44,078 bases of DNA from an uncultured Asticcacaulis sp. (lineage in GTDB: Bacteria; Pseudomonadota; Alphaproteobacteria; Caulobacterales; Caulobacteraceae). The position numbers and the translations under genes were made by a program. The notes under the pieces were generated by a model. The model made no database searches. It saw only the letters and a list, made by a program, of their open reading frames with translations, and was not told where the DNA came from. Below are positions 16,061 through 23,713 of the stretch, one piece after another (within the stretch, counting starts at the first letter, position 1; each line of letters opens with the position of its first letter). The stretch covers positions 1-44,078 of the forward strand of contig CAKZJB010000223.1 in assembly GCA_936940865.1 (NCBI GenBank), in the 5' to 3' direction.

Positions 16061-17308
16061 TTATGCTCTGCGCAGCGGCAGGCAGGCCGGACCCGTCGGG
16101 TCGAAAGCCTTGTAGGTCAGAATGAATTCCTGGTGGCCCATGGCTTCGGACAGGCTCTCGCCGCCTCCGGCAACTTTCAGGACCAGAGCCGTGATCTCTT
16201 CGCCGACCTCGTCGAGCGTGGCGCGGCCTTCCATGATGCGGCCGGCGTCGATGTCCATGTCGGAGCTTAGGCGGCGGTAGGTTTCGGGGTTGGCGCACAC
16301 CTTGATGACCGGTGAAATCGCCGAACCCACCACGCTGCCGCGGCCGGTGGTGAACAGCGTCAGGTGCGCCCCGCAGGCGATCAGCTCGATAATTTCCGCG
16401 TTATCGGAAATGTTCGGAAAGCCGAAGCGCGGCTCGCCGTCGGGCACGACGTCGAGCAGATAGAGGCCGCCGGTCGGCGGCTGGTCGCCGGGTTTCAGGA
16501 TGCCCCTGATGGGCGCCGATCCCGACTTGGAATAGGCGCCCATCGACTTTTCTTCCTGGGTCGTCAGCCCGCCCTCGGCATTGCCGGGCGCGAACGAACC
16601 GAAGCCCATGACGGTATAGTAGGCTTCCGCCTTCTGCACGCAGGCTTCAAGCTCGGCGCCCAGTTCCGGCGTGATGGCGCGCGACGCCATGATCTTCTCG
16701 CAGCCGACCAGTTCGCCCGTCTCTTCGAAGATACAGGCCGCGCCCGCGGCGCCCAGCGCATCGAAGCAGCGTCCGACCGCCGGATTGGCGGTGATGCCCG
16801 AAGTGCCGTCCGAACCGCCGCAGATCGTGCCTATGACCAGTTCCGATACATGCATGTCGCCGCGCGGCGCCTTGTCCGCGTCGGCGCGGATGCGGGCGAC
16901 GGCTTCGGTGCCCTTGCGGATGGTTTCGGCCGTGCCGCCCTCGTTCTGGATGACGAAGGTCTCGACGCTGCGGCCGGAGGCGCGGATATGCGACGCCAGG
17001 GCCTCGCGGTTGAAGCTTTCGCAGCCCAGCGACACCAGCACGACGCCGCCGATATTGGGGTGGGTGCACAGGGCCTGCATCATCTGCAGCGCATAGGCAT
17101 TGGGATAACAGCCCGGGAAGCCGATCAGGTGGACATCGTCGCGGCCGGATTGCTGCACGATGCGGCGCGCCACGTGGTGGGCGCATTCGACCAGGTAGGC
17201 GACGGCGACGATGTTGCGGATGCCCTTGCGGCCGTCGGCGCGCACCCAGGCCGGAAAGGTGTGGGTGGTCAGATCGGGCAGGCGAAAGGCGGGGTGCGCG
17301 CTATCCAT
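16061..17308 (-). CDS. UxaA-family sugar-acid dehydratase, large (C-terminal) subunit; probable L-fuconate dehydratase
   Basis: 415 residues corresponding to the catalytic C-terminal part of altronate dehydratase UxaA/GarD proteins: GIRNIVAVAYLVECAHHV, HLIGFPGCYPN, GVVLVSLGCESFN, TICGGSDGTSGITANPAVG, GGLTTQEEKSMGAYSKSG and TTGRGSVVGSAISPVIKVCANP. The cysteines in these motifs fit the metal site of the family. Typical UxaA is one chain of about 490 residues; here the N-terminal SAF domain is a separate gene whose end overlaps this start by 8 nt. The same split occurs in the L-fucose locus of Campylobacter jejuni. Inferred reaction: L-fuconate to 2-keto-3-deoxy-L-fuconate. Altronate or another sugar acid cannot be excluded from sequence alone. 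Confidence 0.85.
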   Translation of the reverse strand: MDSAHPAFRLPDLTTHTFPAWVRADGRKGIRNIVAVAYLVECAHHVARRIVQQSGRDDVHLIGFPGCYPNAYALQMMQALCTHPNIGGVVLVSLGCESFNREALASHIRASGRSVETFVIQNEGGTAETIRKGTEAVARIRADADKAPRGDMHVSELVIGTICGGSDGTSGITANPAVGRCFDALGAAGAACIFEETGELVGCEKIMASRAITPELGAELEACVQKAEAYYTVMGFGSFAPGNAEGGLTTQEEKSMGAYSKSGSAPIRGILKPGDQPPTGGLYLLDVVPDGEPRFGFPNISDNAEIIELIACGAHLTLFTTGRGSVVGSAISPVIKVCANPETYRRLSSDMDIDAGRIMEGRATLDEVGEEITALVLKVAGGGESLSEAMGHQEFILTYKAFDPTGPACLPLRRA

Positions 17309-17600
17309 GGCCGGTGGCCTCGCGGGTGTGACTTTTGATGTAATCGCTCTTCATGTTGTGCATGTGGATGTGATCGCCGCGGGCAGCCGCGGCGATCATC
17401 GAGCCGATCGGCGCGCCGTACTTGACGATCTTGTCGCCGGGTTTCAGGGCTGTGCGGGCAATCTTGTGCCCGACCTCGATGGTGACGGGCAGGGGAACGG
17501 CCTCGCCGTCGATGATTGCGCTTTGGCCGGCTTCCGCCCGGGCGCGGCAGACCAGGACGTTGTCGTCGGGATGCAGAAGAATGAACGGAGACATGGTCAT
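17301..17600 (-). CDS. UxaA-family dehydratase, small subunit (SAF domain)
   Basis: 99 residues matching the N-terminal SAF domain of UxaA: ILLHPDDNVLVCRARAEAG, then GHKIARTALKPGDKIVKYGAPIGSMIAAAARGDHIHMHNM, with the His-rich HIHMHN motif near residue 78. It would assemble with the large subunit from the next gene. ATG at 17600 overlaps the stop of the aldo-keto reductase gene as ATGA, indicating translational coupling; a second ATG is two codons in. Its own end overlaps the large-subunit start by 8 nt. Confidence 0.85.
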   Translation of the reverse strand: MTMSPFILLHPDDNVLVCRARAEAGQSAIIDGEAVPLPVTIEVGHKIARTALKPGDKIVKYGAPIGSMIAAAARGDHIHMHNMKSDYIKSHTREATGHG

Positions 17601-18616
17601 GCGACGGGCTCCGGTGTGCACGCATCGGCGCGCAGCAGGCCCTGTGATTTGAGGTCGCGCCACAGTTCCGGCGGGATGGGATGCGCGAACAGGGCGGCAT
17701 TGGCCGTGACCTCGGCCGGGGACGCCATCCCGGCAACGACGTGCGTGACGGCCGGATGGGCCAGCGGGAACTGCAGGGCAGCGGCCGGGAGCGGCACGGC
17801 GTGCGATTCGCAAACGGCCTTCAGCGCCTTGACGCGCGCGCGGATGGCCTCGGGCGCCGGGCTGTAATTATAGGCGTCGCCGCCCGACAGGATGCCGGAA
17901 TTGAACGGTCCGGCCGCCAGTACGGCGACCTTGCGGCGCACACACAGCGGCAGGAAGCTGTCGAGCGCCGTTTGTTCGAGCAGGGTATAACGTCCGGCCA
18001 GCAGCACAAGGTCGAGGTCGGCATGGCTCAGGACCTCCTCGCAGATCTGCCACTCGTTGACGCCCAGGCCGATGGTATCGATTACGCCCTGATCCCTGAG
18101 CGCGCGCATGGCGCGGTAGCCGCCGTCCAGGAAAGCCCTGAAATGCCGGGCATGGTCGTCACCGTGCGTTACGCGGCCGATGTCGTGTGCCAGCAAGACG
18201 CTCACGCGCGCCCCCTTCAGGCGCTTCTGGCTGTCCTCGAAGGCCGACATCACGCCATCATAGGAGTAGTCGAATTCGGGTTCAAAAGGATCGCCGTCGA
18301 CAAAACCATGGCGCTCGGTGCCGGGTTCGGGCCGTGTGACAGGGACAAGGCGGCGGCCGACCTTGGTCGACAGGGTGAAGGACTTGCCGGACGCCAGGAG
18401 CGCATCGGCAAGACGCCGTTCGCTGAGGCCCTGGCCGTAGTGCGGCGCCGTGTCGAAATGGGTAATCCCCGCATCGAGCGCCGCATTGACCGTGGCATGG
18501 GCCGTTTCGTCGTCTATGGCGCGATAAAGATTTCCAAGACTGGCCGCGCCAAAACCCAGGCCACGCAAATGCGTGGCGTTCTTAGAATCGGTACGGACGG
18601 GCGGCGAGTCTTTCAT
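17597..18616 (-). CDS. Aldo-keto reductase, D-threo-aldose (L-fucose) 1-dehydrogenase-like
   Basis: 339 residues. AKR barrel with the probable catalytic tetrad Asp55, Tyr60, Lys85 and His142 (FDTAPHYGQGLSERRL; TLSTKVGR; VLLAHDIG). The pattern GFGAASLGNLYRAI at the start and AGPFNSGILSGGDAYNY in the middle are characteristic of the D-threo-aldose 1-dehydrogenase / L-galactose dehydrogenase group, which oxidises the C1 of L-fucose, L-galactose or D-arabinose with NAD(P)+ to the lactone. It is the first committed step of the locus. The ATG at 18616 has only a weak Shine-Dalgarno (AAGAA), and no later Met is available. An AT-rich 50-bp gap to iclR contains an ATATGAAATT also found in the fucP promoter. 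Confidence 0.87.
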   Translation of the reverse strand: MKDSPPVRTDSKNATHLRGLGFGAASLGNLYRAIDDETAHATVNAALDAGITHFDTAPHYGQGLSERRLADALLASGKSFTLSTKVGRRLVPVTRPEPGTERHGFVDGDPFEPEFDYSYDGVMSAFEDSQKRLKGARVSVLLAHDIGRVTHGDDHARHFRAFLDGGYRAMRALRDQGVIDTIGLGVNEWQICEEVLSHADLDLVLLAGRYTLLEQTALDSFLPLCVRRKVAVLAAGPFNSGILSGGDAYNYSPAPEAIRARVKALKAVCESHAVPLPAAALQFPLAHPAVTHVVAGMASPAEVTANAALFAHPIPPELWRDLKSQGLLRADACTPEPVA

Positions 18617-18630
18617 GAAAAAATTCTTAT

Positions 18631-18640
18631 ATATGAAATT
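18631..18640. promoter_or_regulatory. Candidate internal operator before the aldose dehydrogenase gene
   Basis: ATATGAAATT, in the AT-rich 50-bp gap between iclR and the AKR gene, is identical to 21690-21699 in the fucP/mutarotase divergent promoter. It could be a site for the IclR-family regulator encoded next door. Only a shared 10-mer supports this. Confidence 0.35.
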
Positions 18641-18666
18641 GTCTAAAACGCAAAGGCTTCACGACA

Positions 18667-19464
18667 TTATCCACCGAGCGCGCGGCTCAGCGAATCGGCG
18701 GCGGCCTTGAGGTGCGCCAGGGTCTCGTCCATGCCGGCGCTTTCGCTCGACTGGATAAAGGGCATGGTCAGTGCCGCCACGACCGCGATGTCGTTGCGAA
18801 TGGGGCAGGAGATGTCGGTGATACCTTCGGCATAGCCGCTCTTCACGGCGACATAACCCTTGGCGAGCGCCTCCGACGCCCTGGTTTCGAAGGCCGTCCA
18901 TTCCTCGGCCGACACGCCGGGGCGTAAGTATTCGGCCCACTTGCGCCGTACTTCGGGCTTCTGGAAGGCGTAGATGACCAGACCCGAGGTCGAACGGCAA
19001 AGATGGCGCTGATAGCCCACTCGAACCGAGAAGCCGAGGTCGCCCGGCGCCTCGACGCGCGCCACCACGACCATGCGGTCGTCGGACGCGATAGCCAGGT
19101 GACAGGCCTGGCGCGTCTCGTCGCTTAAGCGCTCCATCACCGGCAGGGCGTTGAGCAACAGGTTCTGGTTGGGACCGCGCGACAGGCCGAGCGAAAACAG
19201 CTTGTTGGTCAGTTCGAAGCCTTCCGACCGCGTCGACGCCGCCACATAGCCGCGGGTTTCCAGAACCTGGACCATGCGGAAGAGCTCGCTGACCGAGCGG
19301 TCGAGCCGGGACGAAATCTGCGACAGGGTCAGCGGCGTACGCGCCGCCGCCAGAAGCTCGAGAACATCCAGACCCTTTTCCAGAGCAGGCGCGCGATATT
19401 TTGCCGTCTTGTCGCCAAGAGCCTTGTCCGAGGCGTTTTCGGGGGAAGCAGTATCTGCAGACAT
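18667..19464 (-). CDS. IclR-family transcription regulator
   Basis: 265 residues. The N-terminal winged helix (about residues 25-90: APALEKGLDVLELLAAARTPLTLSQISSRLDRSVSELFRMVQVLETRGYV) is the IclR DNA-binding signature; the C-terminal GAF-like effector domain covers about 105-260 (RQACHLAIASDDRMVVVARVEAPG...GYAEGITDISCPIRND...ALTMPF). IclR regulators bind small catabolites, often sugar acids. It lies in the middle of the fucose operon, 23 bp after the amidohydrolase gene and 50 bp before the AKR gene, and is the obvious local regulator. The C. jejuni fucose locus also carries an IclR-type regulator, which supports the assignment. Confidence 0.9.
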   Translation of the reverse strand: MSADTASPENASDKALGDKTAKYRAPALEKGLDVLELLAAARTPLTLSQISSRLDRSVSELFRMVQVLETRGYVAASTRSEGFELTNKLFSLGLSRGPNQNLLLNALPVMERLSDETRQACHLAIASDDRMVVVARVEAPGDLGFSVRVGYQRHLCRSTSGLVIYAFQKPEVRRKWAEYLRPGVSAEEWTAFETRASEALAKGYVAVKSGYAEGITDISCPIRNDIAVVAALTMPFIQSSESAGMDETLAHLKAAADSLSRALGG

Positions 19465-19487
19465 GGGATTTCCCGATGCTTTAAAAT

Positions 19488-20315
19488 TCAGGGGAGGGCG
19501 TAGACCCGCCGGGCGGTATTACCCAGAATGTCGGTTGTGACATCGGCCGTTTTGCCGTCGAGCCAGGCCTTTGTCCAGTCCAGCCAGTTGCCGTACGGCT
19601 GCCGCAGCAGCACGACCGGCCAGTCCGAGCCCCACATGAGGCGCTCGGGCCCGAAGATGGACAATACATGATCGGCGACGGGTCGTGCGTCGTCAACAGG
19701 CTGATCCGCACGCATTTCGGTAAACAGGCCCGACAGCTTGCAGGTCACATTGGCATGTTCGGCGACGCGCGCGATCGCCTCGCGCCAGGCTCCCAAATCT
19801 CCGGCGGCCAGCGGCGGCTTGGCGCAGTGGTCGATGATGATCGGCAGATCGGGGAAGGTCCTGGCCAGTCGGCCGATGGCCGCCAGGTGACGCGTGAAGA
19901 CCAGGGCATCGAAGCGTAAGTCCAGCCTGAGAAGCGCTTCCAAGGCCGGCCTGACATTATCGCGCAGGATCCAGTTGTCGTCGGCCAGGCCCTGCAGCAT
20001 CGGCCGGATGCCCCTGAGCTTGGGGCGCCGGGCCAGTTCGGCCAGACGCTGGGGAGCATCCGGAGCGGCGAGGTCGGCCCAGCCGACCACGCCCTGGATC
20101 AGCGGCGTGGCTTCGGCGACGTCGAGCATCCAGTCGGTGTCGATATCGGCGGGCTGCGATTGCACCAGCACGGTGGCGCCGACCCCCGCCGCGCCCGCCA
20201 CGGCCGTCAGGTCGGCGGTGACGAAGTCGCGGTGGATGGGGGCGAGATCCGGCGTCGGCCATTCATGGCCGTTTTTGCCGATCTGCCACAGGTGCTGGTG
20301 CGAATCGACGATCAA
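19488..20315 (-). CDS. Amidohydrolase, L-fuconolactonase-like
   Basis: 275 residues of the amidohydrolase-2 (COG3618) family. MIVDSHQHLW provides the first metal-site His pair. FDALVFTRHLAAIGRLARTFPDLPIIIDHCAKPPL supplies the next His residues, and LMWGSDWPV supplies the metal Asp. L-fuconolactonase and related sugar lactonases (PDC-like lactonase subgroup) belong here: they hydrolyse the lactone from the dehydrogenase step to the aldonate. The start codon appears to be TTG at 20315, overlapping the fucP stop (TTGA), with GGGAG 7 nt upstream; the next in-frame Met is far inside the domain. Identification as a fuconolactonase rests on neighbours. Confidence 0.87.
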   Translation of the reverse strand: MIVDSHQHLWQIGKNGHEWPTPDLAPIHRDFVTADLTAVAGAAGVGATVLVQSQPADIDTDWMLDVAEATPLIQGVVGWADLAAPDAPQRLAELARRPKLRGIRPMLQGLADDNWILRDNVRPALEALLRLDLRFDALVFTRHLAAIGRLARTFPDLPIIIDHCAKPPLAAGDLGAWREAIARVAEHANVTCKLSGLFTEMRADQPVDDARPVADHVLSIFGPERLMWGSDWPVVLLRQPYGNWLDWTKAWLDGKTADVTTDILGNTARRVYALP

Positions 20316-21622
20316 TGGCCGACTCCCGCCGCCGGTTCGACGCGCTCTTTCGGCGCGCTGAAACCATAGAGCGCCAGCACGACGAAGCAGGCGACCGGCA
20401 CGAAGATGGCCAGGCGGATCAGGTGGCTGGCGTCCGAGATATAGCCCATGATCGGCGTCAGGATGGCGCCGCCGATGATGCTCATGACCAGCAGAGAGGA
20501 GCCGGTCTTGGTCAGCGGCCCCATGTCCTTGAGCGACACGGCGAAGATGGTCGGGAACATGATCGACATGAAGAAGGACGACGCCACCATGCAGTAGAGC
20601 CCGTTCTGACCGCCGACCGCCGCCGCATAGGCCGCCAGCCCTATATTGATCACGGCAAAAACGGTGAAGATGCGGATCGGTGACATGACCTTCATCAGGA
20701 AGGTGCCGATGAAGCGCCCGGCCGCGAAGGCGACATAGTGATAGATCAGATAGACGGCCGCCGCCTTGTCGTTGAGGGCGACCTCGGCCTGGGCGTATTT
20801 GATCGTATAGCTCCAGATGCCGACCTGGGCCCCGACATAGAAGAACTGCGCCACGACTCCCAGCAGGAAGCGCGGGTGTCTGAACAGGCCGCCGATGGCC
20901 TGGCCCGCCGTCAGCGACGCCTCGTCGTGGTGCGCCGTGCTGGTGGCGGCCGCTTTGGGGAACTTGCTGATGGCCACCAGCAGCGCCCAGCCCAGGATAA
21001 CGCAGCCGATGATCAGATACGGCATCTGCACCGCGTGCGCTTCGCGTACGTAGAAGGCGTGCAGCGCGTCCGGCACCGAGGTGTCGAGCTTGGCCTGGGC
21101 CGATTCGACGCCGGACAGGATATATTTCTGGCCGATCCAGATGCCGGTCAGGCAGCCGAGCGGATTGAAGGCCTGGGCAAGGTTGAGCCGGAAGGCCGCG
21201 CCCTTCGGATCACCGAGTACGGTCATCAGCGGGTTGGCCGAAGTCTCGAGGAAGGCAAGCCCTGACGCGATGATGAACAGTGCCGCCAGGAACGGCAGGT
21301 ACTGCTGCAGGTCGGCGGCCGGATAGAAGATAAAGGCGCCCAGCGCGAACAGGAGAAGGCCTGTGACGACCGCCGCCTTGTACCCGAACCTGCGCATCAG
21401 GAAGCCCGCCGGCAGGGCCAGGACGAAATAGCCGGCGTAAAAGGCCGACTGCACGAGGCCCGACTGCAGGTCGGTCAGTTCGAACGCTTTCTTGAATTGC
21501 GGTATCAGCACATCGTTCAGCGCATTGGCCATGCCCCAGAAGAAAAAGAGGCTGGTAATCAGGACGATCGGCCAGAGGCCCGACTTTTCGCCCGACGATT
21601 CGTTAGGTGATGCCATATCCAT
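20312..21622 (-). CDS. fucP: L-fucose:H+ symporter FucP-like permease
   Basis: 436 residues, 12 membrane helices, FHS family of MFS. Typical stretches: SLFFFWGMANALNDVLIPQFKKAFELTDLQSGLVQSAFYAGYF, GFLMRRFGYKAAVVTGL, LAFLETSANPLMTVLG and NLAQAFNPLGCLTGI. These match FucP and related glucose/galactose permeases; the conserved Asn-Asp in ALNDVL and Glu in LETSANP correspond to the acidic residues used in H+ coupling in E. coli FucP. ATG at 21622 is chosen because GAGGAG lies 4-5 nt upstream; the open frame continues to 21670 with no reason to start earlier. It heads the minus-strand operon, and its stop overlaps the lactonase TTG start. Confidence 0.9.
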   Translation of the reverse strand: MDMASPNESSGEKSGLWPIVLITSLFFFWGMANALNDVLIPQFKKAFELTDLQSGLVQSAFYAGYFVLALPAGFLMRRFGYKAAVVTGLLLFALGAFIFYPAADLQQYLPFLAALFIIASGLAFLETSANPLMTVLGDPKGAAFRLNLAQAFNPLGCLTGIWIGQKYILSGVESAQAKLDTSVPDALHAFYVREAHAVQMPYLIIGCVILGWALLVAISKFPKAAATSTAHHDEASLTAGQAIGGLFRHPRFLLGVVAQFFYVGAQVGIWSYTIKYAQAEVALNDKAAAVYLIYHYVAFAAGRFIGTFLMKVMSPIRIFTVFAVINIGLAAYAAAVGGQNGLYCMVASSFFMSIMFPTIFAVSLKDMGPLTKTGSSLLVMSIIGGAILTPIMGYISDASHLIRLAIFVPVACFVVLALYGFSAPKERVEPAAGVGH

Positions 21623-21668
21623 TTGTCTCCTCGCGCGGCCGTCTCGCCGCTTTTGAACAGACCTGATC

Positions 21669-21700
21669 ACATATGAACATTGCGGTCAAATATGAAATTT
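21669..21700. promoter_or_regulatory. Divergent fucP/mutarotase promoter with repeated ATATGAA boxes
   Basis: In the 122-bp gap between fucP and the mutarotase gene, ATATGAACAT (21671-21680) and ATATGAAATT (21690-21699) are direct repeats 19 bp apart, about two helical turns. ATATGAAATT recurs at 18631-18640. They are good candidates for IclR-family binding sites controlling both directions. Confidence 0.45.
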
Positions 21701-21744
21701 ACTTCGGCTGTGGATTGTGAAAGGTTGTGGCAAAAGGAGGACCC

Positions 21745-22095
21745 ATGCCCGACGCCATCTTCTACTGCCTTGACCTGAAGGACGACCCCGAAATCATAGC
21801 CGGCTACCGCAAATGGCACGCTCCCGGGGCAGTGCCGGCGGCTGTCACCCGGTCGATCCGCGACGCGGGGATCGCGGGGCTCGACATCTTCCTCGCGGGC
21901 AACCGGCTGGTCATGATGCTGACTCCGGGACCGGACTTCGATCCCGTCAAAAAGGCCGAGGCCGATGCCGCAAACCCTGAGGTCCAGGCCTGGGAAAAGC
22001 TGATGTGGGATTTCCAGCAGGCCCTCCCGTTCGCCGCGCCCGGCCAGAAATGGGTGCGGATGGACAGGATCTACGCCCTGTCGGAGCAGCCGTAA
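21745..22095 (+). CDS. DUF718 sugar mutarotase (L-fucose/L-rhamnose mutarotase)
   Basis: 116 residues, a dimeric ferredoxin-like fold (RhaM/DUF718). DAIFYCLDLKDDPEIIAGYRKWHAPGAVP contains the His (His25) at the position used by RhaM, and the family-typical Trp/Met stretch WEKLMWDFQQALPFA lies near the C-terminus. It interconverts alpha and beta anomers so that the 1-dehydrogenase sees the correct one. ATG at 21745 has a strong AAAAGGAGG 5 nt upstream; an in-frame GTG at 21727 is not needed. Divergent from fucP. A DUF718 mutarotase also belongs to the Campylobacter fucose locus (Cj0488), so L-fucose is favoured over rhamnose, but only by context. Confidence 0.88.
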   Translation: MPDAIFYCLDLKDDPEIIAGYRKWHAPGAVPAAVTRSIRDAGIAGLDIFLAGNRLVMMLTPGPDFDPVKKAEADAANPEVQAWEKLMWDFQQALPFAAPGQKWVRMDRIYALSEQP

Positions 22096-22228
22096 CGCAG
22101 GCGGAGTCAGGGGCCGGCATCCTCTGCCTGGACGACCGTATGGCATTTTTATACGCCCTGTCGGCATTGTGAAGGTGCGCAAGGGGTCGCGGATCGCAGG
22201 CGGCCGCGCGTCTTATGATGCAAACGAT

Positions 22229-23713
22229 ATGGATGACCAGAACAGCAAACTGATCAAGACCGGCATAGCGGAACTGAATGATATATTGGGCGGAGGACTG
22301 CGGCCGAACCGGGTCTACCTCCTGCACGGCAAGCCCGGTTCCGGAAAGACCACGCTCTCGCTGCAATTTTTGCTCGAGGGCATCGCTGGGGGCGAAAAAG
22401 TACTTTACGTCACCCTGTCGGAAACCCGCCAGGAACTGATATCGGCGGCGGCGTCGCACGGCTTCAGCCTGGACGGCGTCGAGATCGTCGAACTGATTGC
22501 CGAGGACAGCGATCTCGACCCCGACAGCCAGTACACCATGTACCAGCCGTCGGAGATCGAGCTGACCGTCACCGCCAAGGCGATCATGGACGCGATCGAA
22601 AAGGTCAATCCGTCGCGCGTCGTCATCGACTCGCTCTCGGAGATCAAGCTGATCGCGCAAAGCGCCCTGCGCTTCCGCCGCCAGACCCTGGCGCTCAAGC
22701 AGTTCTTCACCGGCCGCGACTGCACCGTCTTCTTCCTCGACGACAAGACGTCGGGCGACGAGGACCTGCAGGTCGAAAGCATCGCCCACGGCGTCATCAG
22801 CCTGGAACAGCTGTCGCCCGAATACGGCGCCGAACGCCGCCGGCTGAAGGTCTCCAAACTGCGCGGCCAGAAGTATCGCGGCGGCTATCACGACTTCACC
22901 ATCGTTCGCGGCGGCCTCGAGGTTTATCCACGCATTGTCGCGGCCGAGCATTTTGCCGACGTCTCACCCGACACGATCAAGAGCGGCATAGGGGAAATCG
23001 ACGCCTTGCTGGGCGGCGGCATCGACCGCGGCACCAGTTCGCTTCTGCTCGGACCCGCCGGTGTCGGCAAATCCTCCCTGGCCTTCCAGTACGTCGTCGA
23101 GGCGGCGATCAACGGCGACCGCAGCGTCGTCTTCTCGTTCGACGAACGCCTGGACACCATGCTGAAGCGCGCCGACGGCATCGGCATCGGCCTGCGCGAC
23201 GGTATGAGCAAGGGGCTGATCGATATCCGGACCGTCGACCCGGCCGAACTGTCGCCGGGGGAGTTCGCCCATCGGCTCAGATTGGTGACCGAAGGCAAGG
23301 ACGGCAAGCCCGGCGTGAAAATCGTCGTCATCGACAGCCTGAACGGCTATCTCAACGCCATGCCGGAAGAACGATTCCTGACGGCGCAATTGCACGAACT
23401 CCTGACCTACCTCGGTCATCTCGGCGTCACGACCTTCCTGGTGGTGGCGCAGTTCGGCCTGCTCGGCAATGCGATGACGACGGCCATCGACACCAGCTAC
23501 CTGGCCGACAACGTCATCCTTTTCCGGTATTTCGAAACCAATGGCGAGGTCAGGCAACTGATATCGGTGGTCAAGAAACGCAGCGGACATCACGAACGGA
23601 CGCTGCGGGAATTCTCGATCGGCAGCACCGGACTGTCCATCGGCCCGCCCCTGTCCAACTTCCAGGGCGTGTTGACGGGCACGCCCTACAAGGTCGACCT
23701 GGCCAGCCAATGA
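22229..23713 (+). CDS. KaiC-like tandem RecA ATPase
   Basis: 494 residues with two RecA/KaiC domains. Domain 1 (about 10-250) has Walker A GKPGSGKT at 34-41 and VVIDSLSEI as Walker B; domain 2 (about 255-485) has Walker A GPAGVGKS at 275-282 and [14 protein letters not shown]. The acidic pair after Walker A is SE in domain 1 and DE in domain 2, where KaiC has EE. The C-terminal region [20 protein letters not shown] aligns by eye with the part of KaiC that carries the phosphorylated Ser-Thr pair; here the residues are Ser423-Tyr424. No kaiA or kaiB is present. The start at ATG 22229 is chosen by family length and has no clear Shine-Dalgarno; a GTG at 22169 is the alternative. The end overlaps the kinase start as ATGA. 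Confidence 0.87.
   Translation: MDDQNSKLIKTGIAELNDILGGGLRPNRVYLLHGKPGSGKTTLSLQFLLEGIAGGEKVLYVTLSETRQELISAAASHGFSLDGVEIVELIAEDSDLDPDSQYTMYQPSEIELTVTAKAIMDAIEKVNPSRVVIDSLSEIKLIAQSALRFRRQTLALKQFFTGRDCTVFFLDDKTSGDEDLQVESIAHGVISLEQLSPEYGAERRRLKVSKLRGQKYRGGYHDFTIVRGGLEVYPRIVAAEHFADVSPDTIKSGIGEIDALLGGGIDRGTSSLLLGPAGVGKSSLAFQYVVEAAINGDRSVVFSFDERLDTMLKRADGIGIGLRDGMSKGLIDIRTVDPAELSPGEFAHRLRLVTEGKDGKPGVKIVVIDSLNGYLNAMPEERFLTAQLHELLTYLGHLGVTTFLVVAQFGLLGNAMTTAIDTSYLADNVILFRYFETNGEVRQLISVVKKRSGHHERTLREFSIGSTGLSIGPPLSNFQGVLTGTPYKVDLASQ

Noticed and set aside
22072-22164. 13-nt direct repeat TACGCCCTGTCGG at the mutarotase end and in the gap after it
   Set aside because: Short and isolated; most likely chance or a tiny duplication without evident function.
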